64,000 nucleotides of DNA. It comes from Gnetum montanum. Lineage: Eukaryota > Streptophyta > Gnetopsida > Gnetales > Gnetaceae. Below, in pieces: positions 35,300 to 47,108 of this stretch (its first letter is position 1; every line of letters starts with the position of its first letter). Under the pieces are notes generated by a model. The model made no database searches. It was not told the origin of the DNA and saw only the letters and a list, made by a program, of their open reading frames with translations. Made by a program: the position numbers and the translations under genes. The stretch covers positions 613,489-677,488 of the forward strand of contig MNCI01011140.1 in the NCBI GenBank assembly GCA_015680685.1, written 5' to 3'.

Positions 35300-36600
35300 C
35301 TAAGAGAGGTGGTTAGTAACCACATTCTTAGTCCCTTTTCAATCTACCATTGTAAGATAAAATTCCTTCAAGATCATGAGCCACCATATGACATGGGGGC
35401 TCAATGTTTTTTTGTTCATGAGAAAGTAGATAACACTATGATTAATATGCATAAATACTTTATATCTAAGAACATAGTTCTTTCTCTTTTCTAGAGCATA
35501 CACCACTACCATTATTTCTTTCTCTATGGTGGTGTAATTTAGTTGTGCACCCATAATGCTTCTACTTGCATAGTGGATGTAATATGGACATTTCTTATCA
35601 TCCAACTATGTAAGTATAGCTTCCAAGGCATAGTTAAATGCATCTGTCATTATATAGAATGGTCCAGAGTAGTCTAGTGCCCATAGAGTCGGAGTTTCTA
35701 CAAATTTTTCCTTCAGCTATTAGAATGCATGTTCTCACTCCTTGGTTCAAATGAATGAAGCATCTTTCTCTGTGAGCTTGACCAATAGCTTTTCAATCTT
35801 AGAGAAATTCTCTATGAATCACCAATAGTAACTAGTGTATCCAAGGAATGACCAAACATCTTTGATAGTTTCTGGTTGATGAATAATTCCTTGGATAACC
35901 ATTATCTTTTGAAGGTCTACCTTGATCCCTGCTTGAGTAATTCAATGCCCCAATACAATGCCCTCCTGGACCATTAGATGGCTCTTTTGCTAATTAATCC
36001 TAAGATTTGTTTCAACACATCTTTTGAGTACTTGTTCAAGGCGATCCATGGCTTGCTCAAATGTAGTCCCGTAGGTAGAGAAGTGATCCATGAAGACTTC
36101 TACTTTGCTACCAATTTGCTATTAGAAAATACTAAAGACTAGGCATTGAAAAGTAGTAGTAGCATTACATAGACCAAAAGGCATCTTATGGTATGAAAAG
36201 GTCCCGTAGGGACTTGTGAATGTTGTTTTGGCTTGATCTTTAGCTGCAATTTGGAGTTGGTTATAGCCACTATAACCATCTAGAACACTATAATAGAAAT
36301 GTCCAAAAATGGTGTCCAATACTTAATTAACAAATGGCAACAAAAACTAATCTTTGAATGTTGCCATGTTTAACAACTTGAAGTCAATACAAACCTACCA
36401 TTTGCCACCTCTCTTTGGCACTATGACAAGTGGACTAACCAAATTGCTATCTGTAATGGGATAGATGAACCCTCCCTTGAGGAGTTGCTCAATCTTCTCT
36501 TTCATAATCTATTTCAATTTTGGATTCAATAGCCATTTCAGTTTCCTCCTTGGCTTCATGGATGGATTAGTGTAAATGTGATGATGGCATATCTGTGAAT
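35300..36600 (-). pseudogene. reverse transcriptase and RNase H of E3
   Basis: RT landmarks: LDGYSGYNQLQIAAKDQAKT and MPFGLCNATTTFQC (36320-36125), VFMDHFSTYG near 36090 (the YMDD position reads MDH), LEQVLKRCVETNLRIN and MVQEGIVLGH near 35960, and DVWSFLGYTSYYW near 35850. RNase H landmarks: FYIMTDAFNYALEAIL near 35650, YYIHYASRSIMGAQLNYTT near 35560, then VFMHINHSVIYFL near 35430. The RNase H half is an 88-residue open piece (35605-35339). Stops are few enough that all motifs can be followed in one frame. The changed active site makes it inactive. Confidence 0.85.
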
Positions 36601-37139
36601 CAATTCTAGTGAGTTCAGGATATGACCAAGTAAAGGGTGTTGCTCATTTGTTGACCACTTCCAACAATTTTGCTTTCTATTCAAGAGCAAGTTTGACATT
36701 AAGTATAACCAGTTTTCCATTTTTCAAGAATGCATATTCCAAGTTGATAGGTAAAGTTTTCAGCTCTAGGGACTCTTGTTTAAAATTACCAAGGATCTTC
36801 AACTCTCTCCAATTTGTATCATCATTTTCATCATCAAAGAGTTGGTGATGAACTTGCTCTAGTTCATCCATGCTTGTGACATAGCAGCATGTCAGGCTTT
36901 CAACAAGTTCCATATAGATTGTGCTACTATCAGAATTGGCGGTCAGCCACAGGGTGCCCTCTTATTTTGTGACTATTTCATATAGACACCTTTGAATATC
37001 TACTTCTTATGCACACTGCTTGCATGTAGAAAGAGATGTTCATTTCATTGCCCAAAGCTTCTGCACATAATTTCACCCTGTATTGTTGTACACAATGCAT
37101 AGAACTCATTTCTTTCTGATCTTTCCAAATGCATTTTCC

Positions 37140-37645
37140 TTTGATATCTCTAGGGAAAGATCTATAATGTCCATTCTTGCATTGATAGTGCTTAACCATG
37201 TCATTTCCATAATGATTTAGAAGTCCCCCTTGTAGTTTTCAACCTTGATTACTACGAAGTCGGTAGGATAAGACCACCCATAAACAATGGTCACAATGTC
37301 TTCGACCAATCCCAATGAAATAGTGATAGACTAGCCTACCAATTCCAATCTAATATTACTTTTCTTGAGAGATGACTGGTTCTAGATAGTATACATCTCA
37401 TGAGATATCAATTTCACACTAGAACCTAAATTAAGAAGAGCCTTACACAGTCCATTCCCAACAATTTGTAGATAGATAAGAGGGCTTCCAAGATCAACTA
37501 ATTTTTTGGAAAATTTTCTAGCTTGGATCCAATTAGATATAGCATGAGTAAGCATGACAATATAGATTTTGGATGGCATTTGGTTTGAAGTAAACTTCAT
37601 AGAATGACTTGCAGAGGATGAAGCAAGAGCAAGGTGACTAGCCAC
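37140..37645 (-). pseudogene. aspartic protease of E3, catalytic Asp lost
   Basis: The open piece (37645-37382) reads MLTHAISNWIQARKFSKKL and ALLNLGSSVKLISHEMY. The DSG/DTG motif is NLG here, so the catalytic Asp is gone. Downstream, the flap-like VYGWSYPTDFVV region near 37260 is readable past stops. The upstream 37646-38240 is the Pro/Gln/His-rich linker to gag. Confidence 0.72.
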
Positions 37646-38239
37646 ATGAGTTAGTGAGGGCTTAGTAGGGCTAGTGGATTAGAAGAAAGGTATTTTATGA
37701 GCATGAGGTTTCAAACCTCTTGGTTAATAAATTGGTTGTAGATTGATAGCCTTGGTAGCATTACGTTGTTGTGGCTAGGCTAGAAGTTCACCCTGCATAG
37801 ATGGAGTAGGTAATAATTTTGTTGAGGGTGGAGGAACAAGTGCAAGAATAGGAGGAGGATAAGGATGAAATGTGCCATCCTTCCTAGAATATGGAGAATG
37901 ATCTTTGTAGTAATCAAGAGGGTATTAGTAATGTTGAATGGGAGAAGCATGACTAGAAGAGTCACGCGGAGATAGTGGTTGTTGAACATAGTATCCATAT
38001 GGATTTGATTGCCTATAAGGATATTGCTACCTTGGTGGTGACATCCCCCATGACTGTGGTTGGTTCCATTGTTGGTATTGCTCATATGGTTGTGGTGGTT
38101 TTCCACTTGGATAATATTGTTGTTGTTGATGGAAATTCCAAGGGTTGCCTTGAGGATAAGGCAAACTTCTTGGTGCTTACCTTCTTGCTAGTCATGGATT
38201 TAAAGCATACAACCCAAACTCTTGTAAGTGTGACACAAT

Positions 38240-40015
38240 GAGACAAAATCCATTGGGATGTTTTTATTAGCAAATGTCACATCCACCACCATCATCTAAT
38301 TTAGGTTCTGCAACTTCATCTACTGTAGCAACTTTGCCCTTACCCCTTTGGTAGGCATGTTCAGCTTCTTTCTGCCTCATAGGGTTATAATCACTATTCA
38401 CTCTCTTAATTATTTAGAAATATTTAGAGAAGTTTAAAATTTTTCATCTAATGAATCCCAAATTTTTCCACCTTGGCTAAAATTTTAGACATAGATTTTT
38501 GGATTGGCAAGGTCTTTCTACCAACCACCTCATCAAGAGGTGATTCTTCCTCATTATTGCAAAATCAAACTTCCCTCTTTCTAATGAAGGAATCCCTATT
38601 CTATTCTTCTATACTTTCTTATTTCCTCAACTCTTCTTCTTATTTTGATACCTACTTAATTAGCCTTTAGATTTGATGGGCTCAGAGTTCTAATAGTCCC
38701 CCTTGGGCATAAACCCCAAGAGTTCTCCTTGTTTCTAATCTAAGTCCATCAATGATATGGCAAAGTTGCTCCCTCTCAAAATAATCATGGCCAAGGCATC
38801 GATGCATGAGAGAATAGTATTTGACCATGGTGGCATCTAAGGCTTCATGATTTTCTTACTTTCATCCTTGGATTTTCCTTCTTAGATTAGACACTCTGGA
38901 GTATGTCTTATGCTTATCATTGAATAGCTTGAGCATTGTACTTCATCAATAGATAAATTCTAGTTCCAATGATTAGTACCAGCTTTCTACTTTCTTAATA
39001 AGTATCCTAGGAAATAGCTTGAGTTTCTTCCAATCATTTTCAATATTCTATAAGGCACAAGAATCATGGAAATCTTGAAGATGTGTTTGTGGATTAGAGT
39101 TATATCCCCCTCAAATCTAGGAATATTGCTCATATCAAGTTGTCTGGTTTGACTATCTTTCACATGCCTGGTTGGAATTTTTATAGCCTTTGAAATATTT
39201 AGCATGCTTTGGTTGCTAGAAAAGGTTCATCATCATCATTAATTTATTGTCACCAATGATGTTCTCTATTATCCCTTCATTCATCGTTAGCTTATCGATC
39301 ATTATTGTTGTCCTGTTGTTCACCTCCATCACAATTGTTTCTTCTACAGTGTCTGTCAGAATAAGAAGAGGAAGAAGAAGATGATGAAAATGAAGAGGGT
39401 GAAGAGGGAGGAGGAATGCCACTAGCATGGTGTCTACCAATTCCCCTTCAATTATTATGGCCATGTTTGTTAGTTTTCTTATCCTCTTAACACTTGTCTG
39501 AGCCCTTGCCTTGACTTCCATCTTTGCCTAAACCTAAATTATTAATAGTAGATCATAGATTCAGAGCCATAGCCTCATAATTAGTGATAAGGGGTGGAGA
39601 ATTTTCATGTTTAGTGCCCTCTAAGGGAGGGTCCTCATTGTCATCTTGGCTTAGCAAGAACAAGGGACTAGTGAACTGTTTTCCCTTTGCAAACTCATGA
39701 TGCCTCTCTTGGTGTTTATCTCTCCAGCATTGTGTTTTAGTGGGACGATAGTCTTGGTAGTCATAATCATAAACAATGTACTCCTCTTGAAGATCTTGGA
39801 TTCCTCACTTCTTTAAGAGTTTGAAGCAACATCATGGACATAGATTGATCGAGAGACATTACAATGTTGCCTTCTATGTCACGCCATTGCAGCTGCTCAT
39901 CCTAATGTAGGATGAAGGTGAACTTAGGCACATACTCATCTAGATGAGTATATACCACTTTGCATTCTTATGGGATTAGTGGTTTAGCATCATCATGCCT
40001 GTCACAAGAAGACAT
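38240..40015 (-). pseudogene. gag of E3
   Basis: Starts at ATG 40015 (MSSCDRHDDAKPLIP). It includes THLDEYVPKFTFIL near 39940, a charged Ser-rich segment (39470-39250), the capsid-like domain (about 39200-38650) with GLRLETRRTLGVYAQG-like sequence near 38725, and a knuckle remnant CDIC..KHPNG near 38280. Stops sit mostly at Gln/Trp codons. It is co-linear with E2, which allowed the E3 insertion point in E2 gag to be placed exactly. Confidence 0.75.
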
Positions 40016-40152
40016 TTTGCAAACAAAATAAATAAAATATCAATGTGCTTATGCAATTATATTATTTGAGAATGATGTTGACCTTAGGATTTGTCCAACA
40101 ATATTAATAATGCTCACTAATCCTAGGTAGTGCACGTTTTAACAAAAAGAGT

Positions 40153-40169
40153 CCTTGACAACAATGCCA
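40153..40169 (-). other. E3 primer-binding site (tRNA-Asp type)
   Basis: CCTTGACAACAATGCCA, one base from the LTR. Against the recalled tRNA-Asp 3' end it differs at six positions, all transitions. Confidence 0.75.
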
Positions 40170-40170
40170 A

Positions 40171-41130
40171 TGATGAGCAATGAAGAGTACCCCTATGCCC
40201 AACCATACAAATCACAAAACATTCACATGTGATCTGGTCAAATTCTATAGACTCTATGTTGTCCAGCACATCAATCTTCTAGAAAGTGAACTTTGCCCTA
40301 ATAGTCATTCATTGTCTTCCCAATTACACTTGTGATGTATGAGGGTATGATTAAGTGTAACTGAGGCATATGATTTTTATTATTTTATATTTTACATTCC
40401 TTGGTGCTTGAAGTAGAGAGATGAAGTAATTTAATAACTAATTTAATTTAACTACTTAACTGATCTCTAATTAGTCCTAACATAAGCATCTAATCCCACT
40501 TTTTGTACATGTCCTAAACCCACATATCCATTGTTGGGTTACCAAGCACTATGCTAATGGATGAAGCAAGTAATAACACTACTAGGATTACCAAGCGAAT
40601 ACATGTTTATGCTCAAATTAATCATACTTATGTGTTTAATCTATTTAGCTTAATTAATTAACTAATCACTCGAAGTCTAATTTAGCTTAATTAATGGCAT
40701 AATTAATGAAAATATTAAATGCATGATTAAATCATTAATCTATTCTAAGTGCTGCAAGGTTTGATCAAAAGGCTCATCTTTTTTGTCGTGCACACTAGTG
40801 TGGTTCAAGTACAATAGTGCTCAAATAAATATCCATACATTTTCTAACTCTTGCTATGTGCACTTAGAGAAATATTCTAACTTTCAAATGGAAAAAATGC
40901 AAGAGCTCTGCTACTACTATGACATGACTCCCCATAAATACCACTGTGAGCTCAAATTTATAGTTTTTATTATAGGGATACATTGATGGGGCCATGTAGA
41001 CATAGCAAATGCTATGTTGACGCAACATCATTGATGGGGCAACACCATGTAAATGGGAGCCATCAAAAAGGGCCTATTGACAAGGCCACGTCAACAGGGG
41101 CCTACTAACATGACACTTTGATGCTCATCA
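40171..41130 (-). repeat. E3 5' LTR (960 bp)
   Basis: TGATGAGCAATG...GATGCTCATCA, co-linear with 27747-28704. TATA box is the complement of about 40956-40962. The GGCC/CATCAAY array lies at 40978-41110. It is followed directly by ATGAG (41131-41135). Confidence 0.92.
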
Positions 41131-41135
41131 ATGAG

Positions 41136-41202
41136 TATATACGACCCTACATTCTTGAGGTAGTGGTGGTTTAGTATCATCACGCCTATGATAAGAAGAT
41201 AT
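41136..41202 (-). pseudogene. 5' end of E2 gag, separated by E3
   Basis: The complement reads on from GATATCTTCTTATCATAGG, matching the gag start of E3 (MSSCDRHDDAKP...). The start ATG is ATA here. The reading joins 27746 after removal of E3. Confidence 0.75.
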
Positions 41203-41338
41203 TTTGCAATTAGAATAAGATATCAATGTGGTCAAATTATTATATTTATTTTTAGGATGATTTTGACCTTAGGGTTCATCCAACAATGTTAATGATTTTC
41301 ATTACGCTTAGATAGTGCACGTTTCAAACAAAAAGAGT

Positions 41339-41355
41339 CCCTAACAACAATGCCA
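41339..41355 (-). other. E2 primer-binding site (tRNA-Asp type)
   Basis: CCCTAACAACAATGCCA, one base from the LTR. It has six differences from the recalled tRNA-Asp end, all transitions. Confidence 0.72.
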
Positions 41356-41356
41356 A

Positions 41357-42232
41357 TGATGAGCAGAAAATACCCCTACACTTAACCATATAAATCACTA
41401 AGCATTCATGAATGATTTGGTCGAATTTTGTGGACCCTTTGTCTTCCAATACACTAGCCTCTAGGAAGTGAACTTGCACTAATAGTCATTCATTGTCTTC
41501 CTAGTTACACTTGTGATATGCAAAGGTATGATTAACTGTAATCAAGGCATATGATTTTTATTATTTTTATGTTTTATGTTTTGGGTGCTTAAAATAAAGG
41601 ATGAAAGGAATGAAGTAATTTAATTGCTAACTTAATTTGACTAAATAACTAATGTCTAACTAATCCTAACATAAGCACCTAGTCCCACTTTCTATCCACA
41701 TCTTTAACACATATAACACTACTAGGTTACCAAACATTCAACATTATTGGGATTACCAAGCATCATGCACATGCTCAAAGTGGTTGCACTTATGTGCTTA
41801 ATTAATTGCTATTTATTCTAGCTTAATTACTTAGAGCATTAAAGGAGACTACATAAAACATTAAATGTATGAAGAAAATATTTAATCTAGCTGAAGTGAT
41901 TGAAGGTTTATCAAAAAGCTCATCTTTATTGCTGCACACACTACCATGCTTAGGTACAATAGTGCTCGAATAAATATCCATACATTCAATGACTCCTACT
42001 ATGGGCACTTGGGAAAATATTCTAACTCTAGGAAAGAAAAATTGCAAAAGCTTTACTACACTATGACAAAGACTCCCAAATTATGCATCCAAGTGGTATG
42101 TTTATAGGTCAACACACAACCTGCGATATTAGATATTCGACATTGCTTCTTAGTACTCGATATCAGGTATCTGATATTAGTGCTCCAATATTAGATACTC
42201 GACATTAGGGCTAGACAAAATACACTTTATTA
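41357..42232 (-). repeat. E2 5' LTR (876 bp)
   Basis: TGATGAGCAGAAAATACCCC...CACTTTATTA, co-linear with 18778-19656. The right end has lost the canonical CA. TATA-like TTTATAG at 42101-42107, with GATATT/GATATC/GACATT motifs at 42123-42208. Confidence 0.85.
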
Positions 42233-42285
42233 GTTGACCCTATTTTTTTGGGATAAGACTAGGATGGTGATGATGTTGTTGCTTA
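42233..42285 (+). pseudogene. 3' end of the RTE LINE, continued after E2
   Basis: Joining 18777 to this segment lets the RTE C-terminus read on (LMWL, then a Trp-Asp-Lys-like WDKTR), followed by a GATGGTGATGATGTTGTTG tail. RTE elements often end in a short trinucleotide repeat just after the stop, so this is the natural 3' end of the LINE. Confidence 0.6.
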
Positions 42286-42289
42286 AACT

Positions 42290-44060
42290 CCACTTACATT
42301 TATCATAACTACAACCTCACCAATGATTTCTAGATACCTAGAAAATTTGAGTCTCCAAACATCTTTAAATGATCCTTTTGAGAAAGTTTCTCAAAATATT
42401 CTACTATATATACATGTTCTATCATCTTTATTACCTACTCTTACTTAGTTGAGACTTTATCAAGGTTTTCTTGCATCTTTAGCAGCCTATTGGGTTTTAC
42501 CAAAGGCTATGCTATTTGATTCTTATTTTGTCAATAACATATAATAATTAAGAACATAATGATCTATGATGCTTTAAGAACAGTTCTTTTATCAAAGCTA
42601 AGCTTGATATTAGTAATGGGAGTCAAGGATTTCCTTTTGCAAGCCTTGTGTTAAAAGTTTTATGAATCTCAAGGGTTTCACCAGTGGATCTAATGACTCC
42701 AAACATTATTATTCCTCCATGGGAGATTTCAAATTATTTCCAACTTCTTCTACTAATGCTAAAACTTTTGCTTCTTCTGTTAATGTAGAAATTTCTATTG
42801 ATTTTCATAATGTAGATTTACTAGCTAATAGCAAAAGATTGTGATACCTTCTTCTTATGATGTTGATGTAAATAAGATGTATAATTTTGTTCTTCCTAAT
42901 AATGTAAATGAGTTATTGATTGTTAATGTTACATCATGATACATGTTTATCTAAATTTTGGATTACCTACCCCATAATTAAAGTTTCACTTTTCAATTAA
43001 ATGATGTGAGGCAAACATATAACATTCAAATCATTCATGATAGGTACTATTCTCAGTCATTTTCTACTTGCTGAGCTAGGTAATACTTCAATGGTGCAAC
43101 ATGCCCTAGATATACTATCATTTATATATAGCCATACAATGTTGATCATTCATAAATAAATACCAAATTTTGATACCCAATATGAAAATTATTCTAAAGT
43201 TTCATGTTTTGTCAAACTATCTATTCTTTTGTTCCCTTTCTAAAGAGCTAAGTATTCATTGTTACTCTTCTTAGTCCCATTAAGTATATGGAATCTATTT
43301 CCATACCATTTGGTTCTTATAGATGTATTGTTGCTGAAATTAATCTTCTTAACTATAGAAAGGAATTATTATTGCAAGTAGGTAAGAATAGTTACATTCA
43401 ACCAATTACATATATAATATTCCTAATTCTTATAAATTGTGTCATCATGAAGTATATTTACTTAATATTTGTCCTTTTCAATTTAAGAAAAAAGATGCTA
43501 AGGAAAAGAAAAATCATGTTAAATTTTAGGATTAAAAAGAAACAATCTAAAGCTAAAACTATGAAAAATCAAGTTAATGTTTATGATAAGAATGAGCAAA
43601 TGGAAATAAAGAAACTAGAAAAGACATAAGCTTCTATGAATATTTATACTTGTACTATTTGATGTATTAATCAATCCACATAGATAACTCATAAAACAAA
43701 TTTTTCCTTATCTCAAAAAACTATTATTAACTTAAAATTAAAACCTATGTTGAAAAGTGGATTATACTTAATGATAAAGATTCTCAATACAAGGTCAATC
43801 ATGATGGACAATATGTATCATCATTTTCTATTGGATCTTCCTTTTCTACAAAGTACCAAAACATTTGATCACTACCATGAATCCTTTTGTTATTTTAAGT
43901 TTAAGTACGAAAGTGCTAATGTTGAAAGTGATGTAAATGTTATTAAAATTAGGATCATCCTCCCTAGTAACAATTAATTTTCCTCTCTTGATTTTTAAAG
44001 TATTAATTATAAGGTTATATGCTTGAGTAGACAATCCTAAAATTGGAAAAAAAAAATTCT
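42290..44060 (+). pseudogene. L1-type LINE ORF1 (gag-like) remnant, copy 2
   Basis: Better preserved than 12690-14060. From about 42310 TTTSPMISRYLENLSLQTS, a Ser-rich stretch with NVEISIDFHNVDLL near 42790, an open piece 43288-43629 (ESISIPFGSYRCIVAEINLL and QVGKNSYIQPITY), then in another frame CHHEVYLLNICPFQFKKKDA, a damaged Cys/His knuckle, and a lysine-rich tail. The order of gag-like domain, knuckle, basic tail fits ORF1 of plant L1 elements. No ORF2 follows before E4 begins at 44123. Confidence 0.55.
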
Positions 44061-44122
44061 TTTCATGTTACGTTTCGTATTTTAACTCAATAGCATGTAA
44101 TGTATTCTTTTCTGCTTATTAT

Positions 44123-44978
44123 TGATGAATCATGATTCATTAGGCTACGATATTGGACCCCTGATATCAGATCCACAATATTGGATAAGCGATATCATAG
44201 CCCAAATAATGATATCAAATATATGATATCATGACTCCTATGTGAGCCTATAAATACACATGTAAGCGCATGAGAGAAGTCAATTTGGAAATAGTTAGTT
44301 TTTTTAATTAGTAGATAGAAGTTAGTTCATTTTTAGTTCTTTTCAACCCTTTCTCCTAGTGCATGCCCGTAGTGTGATGATTGTAATTGTACGACATCCT
44401 TTATTCGAGTGTGACGTACTTGGACACGCACATGACCAGAAATAAAGATCAAGATTACTTTATCATTGTAGCATTCACTTAGTTTAATTACTTAATTGTT
44501 ATCATCATTAAATGTGGAATGCGTATGACTTGATCACGAGCACCTACATGTGACTACCTGGTATCGCAATAGCGTACTTGGGCCATGCACTTGGTAATCC
44601 CAATGGTAGTCATGCACAAGGTCCGAGATGTGTATGGATGATTAAAGAATGGATGCTCATTGCATTTAGGCTAGCTTAGATCCTCTCTCCCTATCTCCTC
44701 TTAGTTTAACTCTCTCTCCCCTTTTCTCTTAGCTTAATTAAAGATTATTTTCAATTGTCTCTAGCAGTAACATTAGTTTAGGAACACATCATACACCTCA
44801 CCCTGAACTAAACCATATGTGATAAATAAAATACTAGTCCAAGTGGGAAGATAGTGAACTTCGATCAATGAGTAACTATCTAGATACCACAACTAGCCCG
44901 TCTGTAGAGTTCGACTGAATCATGCGTGAAACGCTCATATTCATCTAGTTGAGTGTAGGGGTACCTCGCCACTCATCA
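44123..44978 (+). repeat. E4 5' LTR (856 bp)
   Basis: Ends in TACCTCGCCACTCATCA, the complement of the TGATGAGTGGCGAGGTA start of E5, followed by the PBS. The left end TGATGAATC is inferred. A GATATC/GATATT/AATATT array lies at 44150-44232, just upstream of the TATA box CCTATAAATACAC (44248-44260), the same layout as E1. Confidence 0.82.
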
Positions 44979-44979
44979 T

Positions 44980-44996
44980 TGGCACCATTGCTGAGG
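44980..44996 (+). other. E4 primer-binding site (tRNA-Asp type)
   Basis: TGGCACCATTGCTGAGG, one base after the LTR. Four differences from the recalled tRNA-Asp complement, all transitions. Confidence 0.8.
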
Positions 44997-45116
44997 ATAA
45001 TGCTAGTTATTTAGATTAGTTATATCATACAAGATCGTTGTAACAAGTATTAACAATATATCATCTAGAAAAGAAATTAAATTCAATTCAATTAAATCAC
45101 ACACAAATTTACAACA

Positions 45117-47108
45117 ATGTCTCTCTCACAAGACTACGACAATGCAACAACTAGTAAGGCAATTCATTGGAGAACCAACAAATTATATAACAATGAAGAT
45201 GATGTTTGAAGTACTCAATATGATGTAGGGGTTTCTTATGAACATAAATGAAGACAACATCATCCCAGCTCATGAATGCATAACATATCGAATGAAAATG
45301 AACCCCTACTGGCCACTACAAGCCTAACGCAAATACAAGAGGCTGTTCGAATATCCCACAAGCATCACAAGGAGAGCCATCTACCTAGGCTCAATTTGAA
45401 CAACTTTCCTAAGTTTTTAGGAGGCTATGACTTAAATTTCCAACATCATCTACAAGCCTTCCATGATGCCTATATATGGAATAATATTGATAATGGATGG
45501 CAAAAACTTAAGCTCTTTCCTGCAACACTCATTAGCTAAGAAAAAGTATGGTATAGGTCTTTAAAACCAAGATCAATTCGACATTGGCCAACAATGGTAG
45601 AACTCTTCAACGAAAGATATCAAACTTATGCAAGAGTGTCAACCTTGAGGAGATAAATCCAAAAGTGGAAACAAGTGCAACATGAACCCTTGGACATGAC
45701 CTTAGAAAGATATTATGCACTGTTAAACAACTGCCCAGGCCATGAGTTCTTTGAGGAAAGGCTAATGTACAACATTATTGATGGGCTCCGTAATGAAACA
45801 AGGGAGATCCTAGGGATGTATGCCCAAGGTCAACTATATGAGCTATGAACCCATCAATTCCAAGAGCTTATCAAGTGAGTAGCAAAAGAAGAAGGAGAAA
45901 TCACTAAATGGGAAATTTCTGAAAAATCTCAATAGGCCCAAAAATCAACAAGGGCCCATGATTATGAAGCGGAGAAATCAACTCACCGCAAGGAGGTGGA
46001 ACCACCTTTGCCAATGCTACAATAATTAGATGAAGTTGACACAAAGATCAATAGGATGATGGATTGGATGTATGAAAAATGTGGAGAATATGCCAACATT
46101 ATTGGAGGTAGAGTTATGACAACCCAAGAAACAGGACAAAACACCTTTAGATCATCCGAAAGAGGGGTTGAAGAGAATAAGAACTTAACTACCAATCATA
46201 CATATCAATGTAACATTTTCCTATATGATCACCCCAAGGGCTAATGCCCAATCTTGTCACATTTACATGAGCATTGGGGAAGAATGTTGCATTCAAAGTT
46301 CATGCAGAAATACTGTGTTCAATCACAATGGCAACAATCCCAGTCGTGGGGAAGGCCATCCCCAAACTAGTTACACCCTTCATACCATCCAAACCTAAGT
46401 GCTTATCAAGTCCAACATCCTATTTCCCCAACTGGCTCAACATCCTCTATCTCACCACATTATTATTATTCTCCTCAATACTATCAACCCATATCCTCAC
46501 CAACAAGACCACCACCTTGGGTACCTTACACTTCTCCTTAATTTCAACATTCTCATCCTTCACCTCCTTCTACATCACCACCAACTGTACTAGAAGGGTT
46601 TGTCCCATAGTAGCAACCCATGAATATTACTTGTGCTTCTGCTGATAACAACAATGGGAACTCTCCTCAACATCGAAGACGCCCTTTCTTTCATCATGAC
46701 CATAAGAAGGGACAACACAATTCTAAGCCCACTGAATCTGCCAACTCAGCACAAGTCCAACACTATGGTGCATCTTCCTCTTGGAACCCAATGCCTCATG
46801 TTACTTTATTAGGGCCACCACTCAATACTCCAACAACCATGTGGCCCAATGAATATAGCCACATGGGGAGACATGTTGATCCTTGCATACCATCTTATGA
46901 TCGCAAATACGATAGTGGGTCAACTCCTTATAAATTAACCACATCTTATAACCTATCCCACTATGCCAACTTTAATCCAATGTGTGAACCCCAATGGGGT
47001 AAGTATGACCAGGTCCCAATATTTTCAACATGCAAGGATCCCAACTCTTCATTTATTAATCCTAGCCATGCTCAATTTTTTAGTTATGAGGGATACCCCC
47101 CATTTTAA
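45117..47108 (+). pseudogene. gag of E4 with Pro/Tyr/Ser-rich tail
   Basis: Start ATG 45117 (MSLSQDYDNATTSK). Landmarks: NLNNFPKFLGGYDLNFQHHL (45395-45455), NGWQKLKLFPATLIS, VELFNERYQTYARVSTL near 45600, MYNIIDGLRNETREILGMYA near 45770, and knuckle remnant CNIFLYDHPKG near 46215, where the second Cys is Phe. After this come about 300 codons rich in Pro, Tyr, Ser and His, with a 162-residue open piece 46620-47108 ending GYPPF-stop. It lacks the charged Asp/His/Arg block at the N-terminus of E1-E3 gag. Where the others run on into protease, this one stops. Confidence 0.75.

Larger units (their letters stand above)
27747..41130 (-). mobile_element. E3: full-length Ty3/gypsy element with extra 3' ORF, inserted in E2
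   Basis: 13,384 bp, with LTRs 27747-28704 and 40171-41130, perfect ATGAG duplications and a primer-binding site at 40153-40169. Minus-strand order: gag (from 40015), protease, RT, RNase H, integrase (to about 34380), a 2.5-kb spacer, an extra ORF of about 950 codons (31783-28913), then the 3' LTR. This is the only element in the window holding every part. All ORFs contain stops, the protease Asp is Asn, and the RT box reads MDH, so this copy is inactive. Its LTR differs from E1, E2 and E5 in the U3 motif array. The position of the extra ORF is where env-like ORFs sit in Athila elements. Confidence 0.92.
18778..42232 (-). mobile_element. E2: complete but decayed Ty3/gypsy element, split by E3
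   Basis: LTRs at 18778-19656 and 41357-42232 and a primer-binding site at 41339-41355. About 10.1 kb long once E3 (27747-41130) and one copy of its target duplication are taken out. On the minus strand the order is gag (41202-41136, then 27746-26030), protease (about 25431-25000), RT-RNase H (about 24430-23060), integrase (about 22960-21990), and a 3' non-coding region. Unlike E3 it shows no extra ORF between integrase and the 3' LTR. The start codon of gag, the protease motif and the RT active site are altered, and stops are frequent, so it is dead. It is older than E3, which sits in its gag. Confidence 0.88.
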
